Source: Manduca sexta (Eukaryota; Arthropoda; Insecta; Lepidoptera; Sphingidae). From it: DNA of 64,000 bases. The stretch covers positions 434,001-498,000 of the forward strand of contig NC_051130.1 in the NCBI RefSeq assembly GCF_014839805.1, in the 5' to 3' direction. The notes below the pieces were generated by a model. The model was not told where the DNA came from and searched no databases. It worked only from the letters and a program-made list of their open reading frames with translations. This document shows positions 1-12,000 of the stretch, in pieces (position 1 is the first letter of the stretch; each line of letters opens with the position of its first letter). The position numbers were made by a program, and so were the translations under genes.

Positions 1-45
1 TGAGAAATTCAGATGAGAATAATCATAAGAGGTCGTGATGCCCAC

Positions 46-3000
46 CTTCGCTGTTCGGCAAGGAGTGGCTGTGCGCGCTGCCGGCGCTGCTGCTGCGCGC
101 CGACTCCGACGACCCGTCCGTCTCCTCCTACAACACCACCACACGCTCACCGACACACGTCTTGTAGCTCACAGATAGCACAAGTAGCTTAACTATGAAT
201 ATCCCTTGGAGCTTGTATTGTATATGTACACAACGAATATAGATATACATCTCTAGCGGCCGGTAAACGATCCCAAACAATAAAGCAATCGATAGGCGAT
301 TTGTAAGCGTGTCAAAAAATATATATATTCTGATTCGTCAATTTCAACAATCGATTCTGATGTGTCAATTTCAACAATCGATTCTGATTTGTCAATTTCA
401 ACAATCGTTTCTGATTTGTCAATTTCAACAATAGTTTCTGATTTGTCAATTTCGACAATCGATTGAAAACGGCGATTATGGTCATTAACAATGCTGTTAA
501 AAGTGATGACAACTTTATATATACATAAATTAACCCTTATTAATTAATGAAAAAAATACAAATTGCTTTGAGTTATAAAATAACATTTACAACTTTATAA
601 TCAATATTTAAGTTGAGATCTATATTTCACTGCGTATATTATCGAAAATCGAGTAAGTGAAAGTTAACATTACCATATCTCAATAAAAATATATTCTAGA
701 TCTAAAATTCGTAAAAAATTCCCGTACATCAAAGAAGAGAATATAACAGAAATCATGTTAGCGAGGCAACGCCAAATTTAATATAAAAACAACCAACTTC
801 GTTTGTGATATTCTCGTTTCCAGCCAGTGAAAAACTTATAAATGAATGTATATTTATGGTTCAATATCTAATTATATCCACTTTTTGTGATACCAAACAC
901 CCTTGATTTTTTTATAATTAATATTATTTATACATAGAAAAACATAGTATATAATTTGATACAGATGAATAAGTTAAGGTCCTTCACCATACAAAGTATT
1001 TTATTATGTTTTTTTTTTTTCATAATGCTTCATAAACTTATATATATAACGTTGCATAAAATCGATAAAATCGTGCCACAAAGTCCATTTTCCATGCACA
1101 CTATAACACATATCTACCACACACTAACTAATTATAAAAAACATAGATCACACATTAACCCACAAAAACATTATAAATCGATAGTATTGATATTATTAAG
1201 TGTTTATTTTCAATGTAACTAAATATGGACCATATTGTTTTATTTAATTAGATTAACATTTTGTGTTGCTGTAAATTGCTTTTATCGATATATCAAATCT
1301 CCAAAATATATCCATTACCAACAACACTAAAGTAAAATATCACCTTGACTTAGTAATTTAAAACATATTCATATTAAAAAAACATACAATTTATTAATTA
1401 ATCTGTACAATATAAAACAAATTCAGGAAGGTAAACATTTAACATAAACTAATCTATTTAATATTCGACGAAATTAATAGTTTCGAAATATAAAATTACA
1501 TTAACAATTTTTGTTTATGGTCAAAGTTTCTATTTAATTTTAAGTCTATTAAATATAACACATCCCGAAATATATCCTAAATTAATTTACACAAAAAATC
1601 AATACAATCGATAATACACACATACCAAAACAGAAACCCATCACTAGCTATAATCGACATGCCACATCGATAACAAGCAACACAAGCGGAACAGCACAAG
1701 CGTTATGAGTTAAATAATGTGAAGCAAATGTTTTGTTAGAGTGTATATGTCAAACACTGTGAACTGTAGAATTTGACTCACAATTTTTATCGATAAGTCG
1801 ACTCCTAACGTTTGATTATTTTGACGAAATGCTTATTTAGTATGTGTTGACGCTGGGCGTTAGAAGTCGACTTAAAACTAGGCGAGGGTCCTAATTATAG
1901 CCTATTTTTTTTGTACCCATATAAGAGTCGATATAAATATTGATTATAAGTATCAAAATATCCATAATCAAAGACTTAAAAAATAACGCAATACAAAAAA
2001 CATGGGTGAAATCGACTTAACTTTATATTTTATTTAAGTTCTTTGACTACAGTTTATTTGTAAAAAATCGACACTAATTACAATCGATATTAAAATCGAC
2101 TCTCTTCACTTACACAAAAATATTGCCGTCTCTTTCGCCCTTGCAAGAAACGATAATCTACGGATCACAGTTTAGACCACGGTGGCTGGGCCCGTAATGC
2201 GAGTTTTTAATACTCCTCGTATCTATATTCCAGTTGTAGTAAGTGATACTCACCTAAATTATAGCATGACTTCCGTGCCATATCGAATATTTGTCGAATA
2301 TCGATAACGAGGGCATAGAAAACTTACGGGCGTGGCGGCTGGCATTAGGTGGACGGTTTACGTCGGTTAGTGGCAGTGTTAGCGCGTGTATAAGAACGTC
2401 ACAACGGCTCCGTGTGTCACACTCCTCATAGACAATAACCCCAAGCACTGGCCGGCGGCGGCGAGCGAGATGTGATGCGCAATGTGCCAGATACCTGGCC
2501 TGAGATTCAGTATAATTGATTAAAAATATCGATTATTTTTTATCGATACAAATCTATAAAATCCTAACTTTTCTTAATCATTCAAGAAATTTAAAAAAAT
2601 CATAAATAAATTAAAACCATAAAAATATACTGTTTTTTTCCAGTTCTAGATTTTTTTTATTATTGTTCAAAAGCCTAACCTAATACAGACATTCCTAAAT
2701 GTAAAGGTAGAGTCCCAACGAGTGCGTTTCGTTTCTAGCACATTCCGCGTCACGGCCCGCGGCCGCGGCGTCGCCTTACCTCGCTGGAGCTGTGGCGGCG
2801 GGAGCGCGCCGGCGACGCGCCGCCTGTCGGCGTACTGAAATGGTTCTCGTCAAACGTCAATGCATCATCCAACTCCTGATTCTCTACCGCCTCCACTTCC
2901 CCATTCTCCACGGTGGTCTCGTTTTGCTCGTCGGGTAGACTAGAGTCCACCGTCTCATTCTCCCCCGCGTTAAGTTCAGTCTGCGGCTCGGTTCGCGGCT

Positions 3001-6000
3001 CTGTTCGCGGCTCGTTCGCGCACACGACGTCGTCGTCCTCCCTGGCTCCGTTCTCTCTTAAATTATTATCACAGTCTGTTTCACTAATGCTATGTGTGGG
3101 CTCGTCGTCGCGCCGGTCCGGCGAGTGCGGCGGCGTCGAGAATGGCGTCGGTTCAGTCGAATTATTCTCCGCACTTCTATTCGACACATCCTCCTGTCAG
3201 AATGGTTTAATTATAAAAATATATACGGTGTCCCGTATATATTGTTGTTTTGCATAGATAATTCGTTCTCGCTAAGCTTTGAAGCTACGTGCTGTATTGT
3301 CTATGATAGTGAGGACAACACAATCGATGTGTACCCGTGAGCACAGATTAGTCTGTGAGTGTAGCACCGTACGAGATGAGTTGTTATTGCGGCGCTCGTC
3401 CCGCGCCAAGACTCGAACTTTAATCGGACCATGCACATGTGGTGTTGCCAACCTGAACATACAAAGCCCTATCCGCGAGTATGTTGGCATTACATGTAAT
3501 ATGTCGTAACTGAAATTCCAAAATGGAGGCAAATTATAATTAAGCGTTAAGCGTCCATGCATAATAATAATATCTTAATTGTAAAAGCAAACTTTTTTAT
3601 TTTCGACCAACGGAATATGTTTAGATTAATATTTTTTATTGCGTAAATTATACTAATATTGCATAAACATAAAAATACATAAGCTACGTGTTATTTTTAT
3701 TAATATGCGATTTTTCTCTGAAATGCATAGATTACGAAATTTAACATATTTTTTTAAAATTTTAAGTATACTAATTCTCCATTTTGACAAGTCTGCCCCA
3801 TTTTTTTTAATGCTATTTTTATCTAACATAAATTATTTGAATCGATGCAATATGTCTTTAAAAATTACTTTAAATACACATCTTTATAATCCCATAGGAG
3901 CATGCAAACATTTAACACTTCCCTACATCATGCTATTTCACTACAAATCTGACTACAACCTAAGGCCACATGCTTGTACCCTTGTTTGAAAAACAATAAA
4001 ACCCCTATTAAAAATGTATTTAATTTTGAGCCTAATTTAATTATTACTTGACAACATATCGATTATAATACCAATTTTAGTATAACCCACTTATACAGGG
4101 TGTTGCAAAACAGAGGGATCAAAATGAACCACATATAAAAGGAATTTTAGTAATTTTGGGTAACATTATAAATGATACATGAACTTTATGATTTGCTATT
4201 CTAAATAAATTTACCTGAAAATCATCTACAAAATATATTTTGTAAAATAAATAGGAAAGAAGCATTGATAAAGTACAATAATGAGTTGTAGCATTAAATT
4301 TAATATTATTTAATATATTATTCGGAGAAAATAATACGATAAATATAAATAAATCATGCAAAGAAATAATTCATTAATTTTCGTAATTTATATTATTTAA
4401 CTTATATCTTTATTTTTAGTAAGCTGCGTTAGAAATCATTAAAAGCCTTTATATATGTAAAGACAATCTTAGTAATCACATCCTAAAGAAAATAAAATGA
4501 AAATGAGACACAAATAAAAAAATACGATAAATCGATATCCATGTAGTAAAATCGATAAACTAATCGATTCCGTGAAAATTTCTATAACTAGAATAGTTAA
4601 AGTGTTTTGTCTTGTTCTGATATTACATGTTATTTTAAAAAACAATACGAATTATTTTTGACAACCACAATTATCCTGGAATGATACCGGTTGATGACCG
4701 TTTGATGTTTTAGAGGTGATGGGTCATGGATGTCGCATTGTCACGCATGCGTACATCGATGGGTGTACAAATAAGAAGTCAACATTAGTTCCTTGTTGTC
4801 TATTATTAACATAGTCTGACCAGAAACAAAAATCCCCTTGGAAAAAATTTAGAACTAATTTCTCATACTGATCACGTTATGTTTAGTGTTAAAGTGTAAA
4901 AGGCGCCCCTTAAAGCAGGTATTTTATTTTCCTGGACTGGCTATAGAAATATCATGTAGCAGTATTTATTTAAGGTTATAGCTTAAGGTCCATTTTTCAT
5001 ACATTTTGTTTCACGCATGGATATTTCGGCCTTTAAATTTTCGTACGACGAACTTTTAAAGGCCGAAATATCCATGCATATTAATTATTTTTACGTTTTT
5101 CTTTCAACTGCGAGAACTAATCACTAACTAGACGTGAATTTAAATTCTTTACTTGTCAATACTTGTTTAGTTACCCAGATTAAAGGTGAAACAAAATGTA
5201 TGAAAAATGGACCTTAAGCTATAACCTTAAGTTAAATACGCTAAGCTAAGTCTGACTCGGTGAGAATACCTCGGTGGTGTATACTTATTACGTACGCGGT
5301 ACAACTATCGCGTTAGTCACAAATTTCAGCAACAGATCGGTTAAAAATACTCGGTGTTTCTGTTCAGTATGAGCCTGAAGCCTCGGTGTTATACCGTGAC
5401 TAGAGGAGCTAGCGACGACTTCCCCCCCACCGGTCGGTATATGTGTGTGTGCGTGTGTGCGTGTGTGTGCGTGTGTGCGTGTGTGTGTGCGTGTGTGTGT
5501 GCGTGTGTGCGTGTACCTGGTTGTGGAGCGCTTGTGAGGGGCTGGCGGCGCGCTCGTCGTCGATGTGGAAGCGGCGCTGGAACTCCGTGGCCGCGTTCTC
5601 GATGCGCTCCGCTTGCGACTCCACGCTCATGTGGCGGCTGTCGGGTGCGGTCATATTCATTTAATACTAGGTGATGCTCGCGGCTTCACCCAAGCCTTGT
5701 TCATACAAAAAGTCCCTAAAGTACTGTACCGATCGATAGCGTCACTGTGCGATGCCAGCGCCATCTATTTAAATGATCTGATTAATAATCCCATAATTTG
5801 GCTTGCGAGTAAATTACCAGGACATGGTCTATCATTATTGCAAATTTCATCCAAAGGCGTTCAGCTGATTCTGTGTCTACCTCTAATAAACATCCAAACA
5901 TTTTGAGAAACCTTTGCATTTATTCACTTAGTACATTATAATTGATGTGAAAGTTAGAAAAAGGTTTTTTACATAGAAAATAGCCAGCTCACTTCCGTAT

Positions 6001-9000
6001 TCGCATCGAAATCTACACAAATGCCACAAAGTAAGAATATCGGTGAAGCGAACACACTCATTATTCTGAAGTGAGATTTATTTATACAAATCACTTCACG
6101 CTAACTGAATTCTCAACATAGCACTGGTAACTCAAGTACTGACCACATTTAGCTACAAAACAACCTATCCACTCACGTAAACGTAGGCCTCTCCCATTGC
6201 GTGGTCCTCTCGATGTGATTCACGTAGTATGTCCTGCCGTTAGCGTCCTGTCTTTCCTCCCAACCAGGCGGCAGGGGATCCCCTCCGATCGTCTGCAACA
6301 ATGCAAAAGGATTATCATCCCCTGGTCTTATGTCGCTCCATTACGGAATTGACATGCTCCATGCACAGATCTTTTACAACCTGCAGGTAATAGCAATTTT
6401 ATACTTTGGTCTGAACAAAGTTTTATAAAAATCGACCGTAAAGGTAAGTTTAGGCTACGACATTATATACTGTACACTAAAACCGAATGTTTAAAGGTTT
6501 TTTTTTATTGGTTTGAATGACAGAGACATGAGATGTTAAGTCTCATTATGTCCAGTAGTTACACTGGCTACAATGTCCTTCAAACCGGAACACAACAGTG
6601 ACTACACATTGCTACTTGGCGGCAGAAATAGACATTGCGATGGTATCTACCCAGACGGACTCTCACATATGAGAAACCTACCACCAGTAAACCCATATTT
6701 GTTACAATAAAATAAATACATATTCAAACATACACACTTGATGTGCACACTGAGTGTACGGTGTAGTGTCGTAGTCTAAACTAGCCTTTACGTCTGTGCA
6801 AGCAAGCCACAAAATACTATTTGCCACTTATTATACAGGATGTTGTAAGCGTGAATGAACGAAATCAAAACTATTCGAACTGTTTACCCGCTAACTTATC
6901 TGCGAATTAATTTTATTTAGTCCTACGACAGCTGATTTTTATATGAAAAATATATAAATTAATCCAATTTTGATTTCCTTAATTTTTGTACCCGCGATTT
7001 AAAAAAATATGAAGATGGATTACGTGAACGCATTTTAACAGTATTGATATCAGCAGGAGATAAAACTTTTATTTTTTTTATACAATTATATATTTTTTTT
7101 TTCATTGCCTTCGAAGGTAGACGAGCTATCACCCCACCTGGTAAATGGTCACCATCGCCCACAGACGTCGGCAATATCAGGGCCATGATATTTTATGGTA
7201 TGTATTTTATGGTAGCCACTGCCTACCATAAAATACATGCATGCTTTTTAAATATAATAAGCATTTTGAAGCCCTTAATAACATCGATAAAATAAAAATG
7301 GAACATACACTATGCTCGAGTTCTGAAGCGTCTATCAACAGCCAGTCGTCGCCCACGAACGACGCCACGGTCTCGGCTCGACCGGGGCACTGCCGCGGAT
7401 ATCCGAACCCGCGCATGGAACGTAAATACAGCCGCGTGCGATACCAAGTAACAAGCAATACATGCATAAGTCTACTAAATTAATAGTATTTTTTTATAAT
7501 GATAAATGGTAATTTTTGTCGCGTCAAAACCAAAAAGATCCCACTGCACCCAAATGGAATGGCGTGTAGTTAGAGTATCGACTGAGTAGGTATGGTTAAG
7601 TACCCGTCGCCAGTCGACACAATTGTGTCGGGCTGTTTGAGAATATGTAACTATGTTAGTGTGTTGTATATTGGGGTCAATTACAAGATTAATTTAATAT
7701 CTTGTACATCGAAACTCCTGAAAAGCTTTGCTATTTCATACCGAAAAAAATATATAACTTGAGAAATTTTAATCGCTTTTTATAATCACACCACGGTAGT
7801 CGCAGAGTAGAACCGCACAAATTCCGAGTTAATAACATCAAGCTATACTAAAATGAATAAAGTTTTCCTTAAAACAAATATTGACAACCCCACTATTAAC
7901 AATTAATTCCAAAATGAAACAAACGAGATGTGGTACATTTATAAGTACTCAAAATTTTATCAAAAATCTTGTAGCAAGCTATGTATGCAAGCAATCATAA
8001 TTCACATCAAAATTATGCCAAAAAGAAAAAAGCATACTGTAAATTTCACATACAACAGTCTACTTTGGGCTAAATTGATTAAGTTTCTACGAGTTAAAAT
8101 TTTTAAATAACACATTGAAATTGAAAAATATTTGAAAATAAACAAATCCCCTTAAAAGTAACAGGATTTTCGCTATGAGATCACCCTGTGTAAGGTAATT
8201 AATGGATATAGTTGTTCCCAATAACTTGTATTATTATATTCCATTCATCATCATGCACTTTCAGACTGGTTCTGGCAACGTTCCGGAGCAACAGTTATAC
8301 ATTCAGTGACATATAGGCAAAATGCTGATTGCTGACTATCTAGACTTTGAATGTAACTCAACGTTACACTTCTACTGTGGTGTAAATGTAACGACTGAGA
8401 CAACCACACTATTCCTAGCTTTCCTGTAAACGGGTAAAAATTATATTCAATTTTTGTAAATAGAACTACAAAATTACTAACTAATGTACATTATTATTAT
8501 ATTTGCTCAAATATGATTTTGCTGTTAATTATGTTGATGATTATGTTATAATGTTTTATTTTTAATTCAATGTATTACATGTTTAATGAAGTTTTTGTGT
8601 TAATTAGTTTTCTCAGTAAGTGAAATTATAATTGAATATTAAACTTCAATAGTTGAAAATCAGTGCTGTTTTACAGCGTATACTGAGCTGGTATCCTTCC
8701 ACCACACATCATGCAAGGAATCCGTTCTATGCCTGGTACTGTTAACAGTGTGTGTGTGTGTGTGTTTTTTTTTCTTTTTATACCCTTTTTTGTGTGTGTA
8801 GAGAAATAAATGGTTTAAAATACTGTGTGAAATATAACTCACCGGCTGTACGTTCCCGACCTGCGGCGCGGGCTCCACCATCTCCCAGTCCTCCTGCGGC
8901 GCGGGCTCGCCTCCCTCCCGCCCCTCCCCCGTCTCCCCGTCCGTCTCGCCCCCGCCTCCGCCGTCAGACCCGCTGTCCGCCCCCACGCGCCCCACCAACG

Positions 9001-12000
9001 CGTGGTAAACCTCAATGTAGCCGCGGACGCGAGACCTGGCACTATGGATGGAATTGGTACGTTAACTTGTGTGGAATAGGGTTCGTATTTAGATGATATT
9101 TCGTCGCTTACGATCATTTTCAGTAAACAATTCCAATCTTAATTGTCGATCCCGAGGATAAACCAATCAAAATGAGTTAATTGTAAGCAAGTTAAAAAAA
9201 CTGTTCTGATTGGTCGCAATCGATCGAAAAAGTCGATTGAAATTGTCGGTTAGCAAATACCGCATAATCAAATTTCTACAGTGAATGAAAGTGCTATTTC
9301 ATAATTTGACCAAGGACTTGCTATTAAAAATCATGTTCATTACAATTGCCCACATATTTTCATATAATAATATGTAATAGCTTCTAGATTTTTCCAAAAC
9401 TACATATGCGGCATTGTTAACTAAGCGAAAATTAATGGGCTGAGCTGAGATAAGCTTTCTACTTCGTTTAAAACTCAGTCAAAAACTTAAGGTTTTTCTA
9501 GTATTGCCTAGGTTTGACGTTAATATAATAGGGTCCAAATAAAATATTTACCAACAAGAAACATTAGGAAGTAGGCTAACTCTTGTAATAATACAAATTC
9601 ATCTTTATGTCTAATCGTGTACTGGTACCTGCCCAGACGAACTGTCGCTTATGAAAGTCGCACCATTTCATATCACACAACTAACGCATAAAAATATAAC
9701 TACACATTCAAATACATAGAATTAAAAACGGAAAACACTTCTAAATACTTCACAAATATCAAATACTACAACACACGTCATACAAACACCAAATCAACTA
9801 GCTTACTTGTAGCACGCAAAAAATATATAATAGCAATAGATTACTTTCCTTGCGTTTTATTTGTTTTGATACCAATATAGGTATAGAACCAACAGGCACA
9901 TGTCCAGCATAATGTTAAATATTGTTAATTGTAACATATTAATATAAATTATTACGAAAATATTACTAAATATAATATCCTTGTGCCAATCATGGACACA
10001 TTGCTAAATTGTAAAAATCAAATTAGAATTAATTAATATTATAAAAGTAATTAAATGTACTTAAAAACATATATACAGTTTTCTATGCGGTTTTTAAAAT
10101 TCTCTATACGAATTTTGAGGGTGTATGAAGTGTACCAATTTGCACTGGGCCAGCGTGGCGTGGTGGACTAAGGTCTGATTCCTCTTTGTAGTAGAGGAAG
10201 CCCGTGTCCACCAGTGGGACAGTATATAACAGAGCTGATACTATATTTATATATTTTTGAAATTTACAACATTTCTGGGGCAGTGAATATAATATATTAT
10301 ATTCGTTTTAAGCCAGTACAAGAGGCTACTTTTTTATTACATTATCTGGCAAAAAAGCTATGTTGCTTGACGGTAAAAGGTCACCGGAGTGACACCGACA
10401 ATGCCGGAGGAAATATGAGGAGGAACCACGAAGAAAGTTAGTTAGTATAGAACTTTGGGAAGAAGATATAATTATTTACAGGTCTATGGTAGGTATGAAG
10501 GCGTTAGGCAAAGCAATTGCGAATTTAAGATTTTTCATGGATAGAAATTAGAATATTTCACTTGTAATACGTCGCCGTATTGCATATCAATATAATCGCT
10601 AACTGCACATCGATTCCAAAAATAAAACAATTCAATAAAATATTCTTACATATGATAAAAAAGTCCCCCTCCGCGTCTATTTCTCTGAAAGCGATAAACT
10701 CAAAAACTATCGAATAGATTTCGTAGATATTTTGTAATAAGATTGTTTGACACCCTGGGTCCTTCCCAGGGGACTTCTTATCCCGAAAAAATTATAGCTA
10801 GAGTTTATCCTGAATATACTCTATCACGCAAGTGGAGCCGGGAGCCAAAGCTAGTAATATGTGAGAATTACCATCAAACTTTAATCTGATGGACCATTAG
10901 TTACGGTTGAACCGGATGAAGATCGTTTATTAATTTGTTCGAAAATGCCATAGCAACTTATAAAAAACGCTGCTTGTATTCACTCTCCATTCTTCCAAAG
11001 TATAAGACCAAAAGCACACATTTATAAATACTGTTGCAGTGTGCGTAAAATCGAGAAAAATTTATTTATGTGTGCGTTTATAACGACAGAAAACGGTATA
11101 AGTATGTGTGCTATATGTATGTATAATAATTGAAAACCTATTGAAATTAGAAGATTTTTTGTTCCCGACTATAAGTATATGACGCGTCCTGTCTAGACGA
11201 TCTTGGCGTAAGTCTAACAACTGAATAATAATAAGCGTTTGGCTTGGGCGTGCACTTACACGGACCTGCGCGGGCGCAGCGGGTACTTGACGAGCGGCGG
11301 GCGCGCCGCCGCCGCGTGCTCCGCGCCCACCGCCGACAGCGGCACCTCCACCATGCCCAGGAAGTCGTCGCGCGTGAGCCGGTTCTCGTCGAACACCTGG
11401 ATCAGCAGCTTGTGCTCTTGCGGTTTCACCTGTGAGTGTAAGAGAGATTACCTATAACTATCGCACATATAGTTCAATGTATAAAAATATATATAAAATA
11501 ATATCAGCCCTGTATTATATACTTGCCCACTGCTGAGCACGGGCCTCCTCTACTACTACTGAGAGGGATTAGGCCTTAGTCCACCACGCTGGCCTAGTGC
11601 GGATTGGTAGACTTCACACACCTTCGAAATTCCTACAGAGAACTTCTCAGATGTGCAGGTTTCCTCACGATGTTTTCCTTCACCGTTAAAGCGAACAATA
11701 AATTCACAAAGAATACACACATGATTTTAGAAAAGTCAGAGGTGTGTGCCTTTGGGATTTTAACCTGCAGACATTCGTCTCGGCAGTCCGTTCCACACCC
11801 AACTAGGCTATCGCCGCTTCAGTTCAATGTATAGTTTCCATTATTTCGGGATAAGCTTGTGTAAAACCGGTAATAATACGGTATTCGTCCAACAATCTTT
11901 TCTTCAGAGAATGTACTTTCATGACTCAAAACCGTGAGCAAAACCTTGATGGGATTTTGGTAATTCCTTTTGTTTCGGGTTCATTAAACGATCAAAACAC

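Larger units (their letters stand above)
3194..5516. other. Nedd4 intron with a foldback MITE and a GT microsatellite
   Basis: AT-rich intron. Apart from the inverted-repeat element at 4970-5230 and the GT-rich microsatellite at its right edge I see no gene. A GC-richer patch at 3270-3480 is open in several frames but carries no recognisable domain. Confidence 0.6.
9036..11259. other. Nedd4 intron with SINE and RTE-like fragments
   Basis: AT-rich intron. Bases 9036-10090 show nothing recognisable. A truncated SINE sits at 10096-10245 and a minus-strand RTE-like tail at 10645-10860. Confidence 0.55.

Noticed and set aside
46..165. Plus-strand reading of the first GC-rich block as the last exon of another gene
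   Set aside because: The plus frame has a stop just before the block and a poor acceptor. The minus reading has acceptor GTTGTAG, donor AAG|GTGGGC and the phase needed to follow the Nedd4 exon 2780-3193.
5409..5660. ATG at 5660 as the start of a short Nedd4 form
   Set aside because: The acceptor at 5638 gives exactly the phase left by the WW exon (T-R-H-M-S), so the ATG lies in the intron. An alternative promoter is not excluded but unsupported.
6833..8197. Possible transposon bounded by TATACAGGATGTTG and CACCCTGTGTAA
   Set aside because: The ends are only partly complementary and no target duplication is visible; may be two unrelated fragments.
8839..9117. Alternative-frame ORFs over the GC-rich Nedd4 exon 8843-9035
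   Set aside because: Shadows: the correct frame joins YPLRPRRSV to [13 protein letters not shown] with matching phase.
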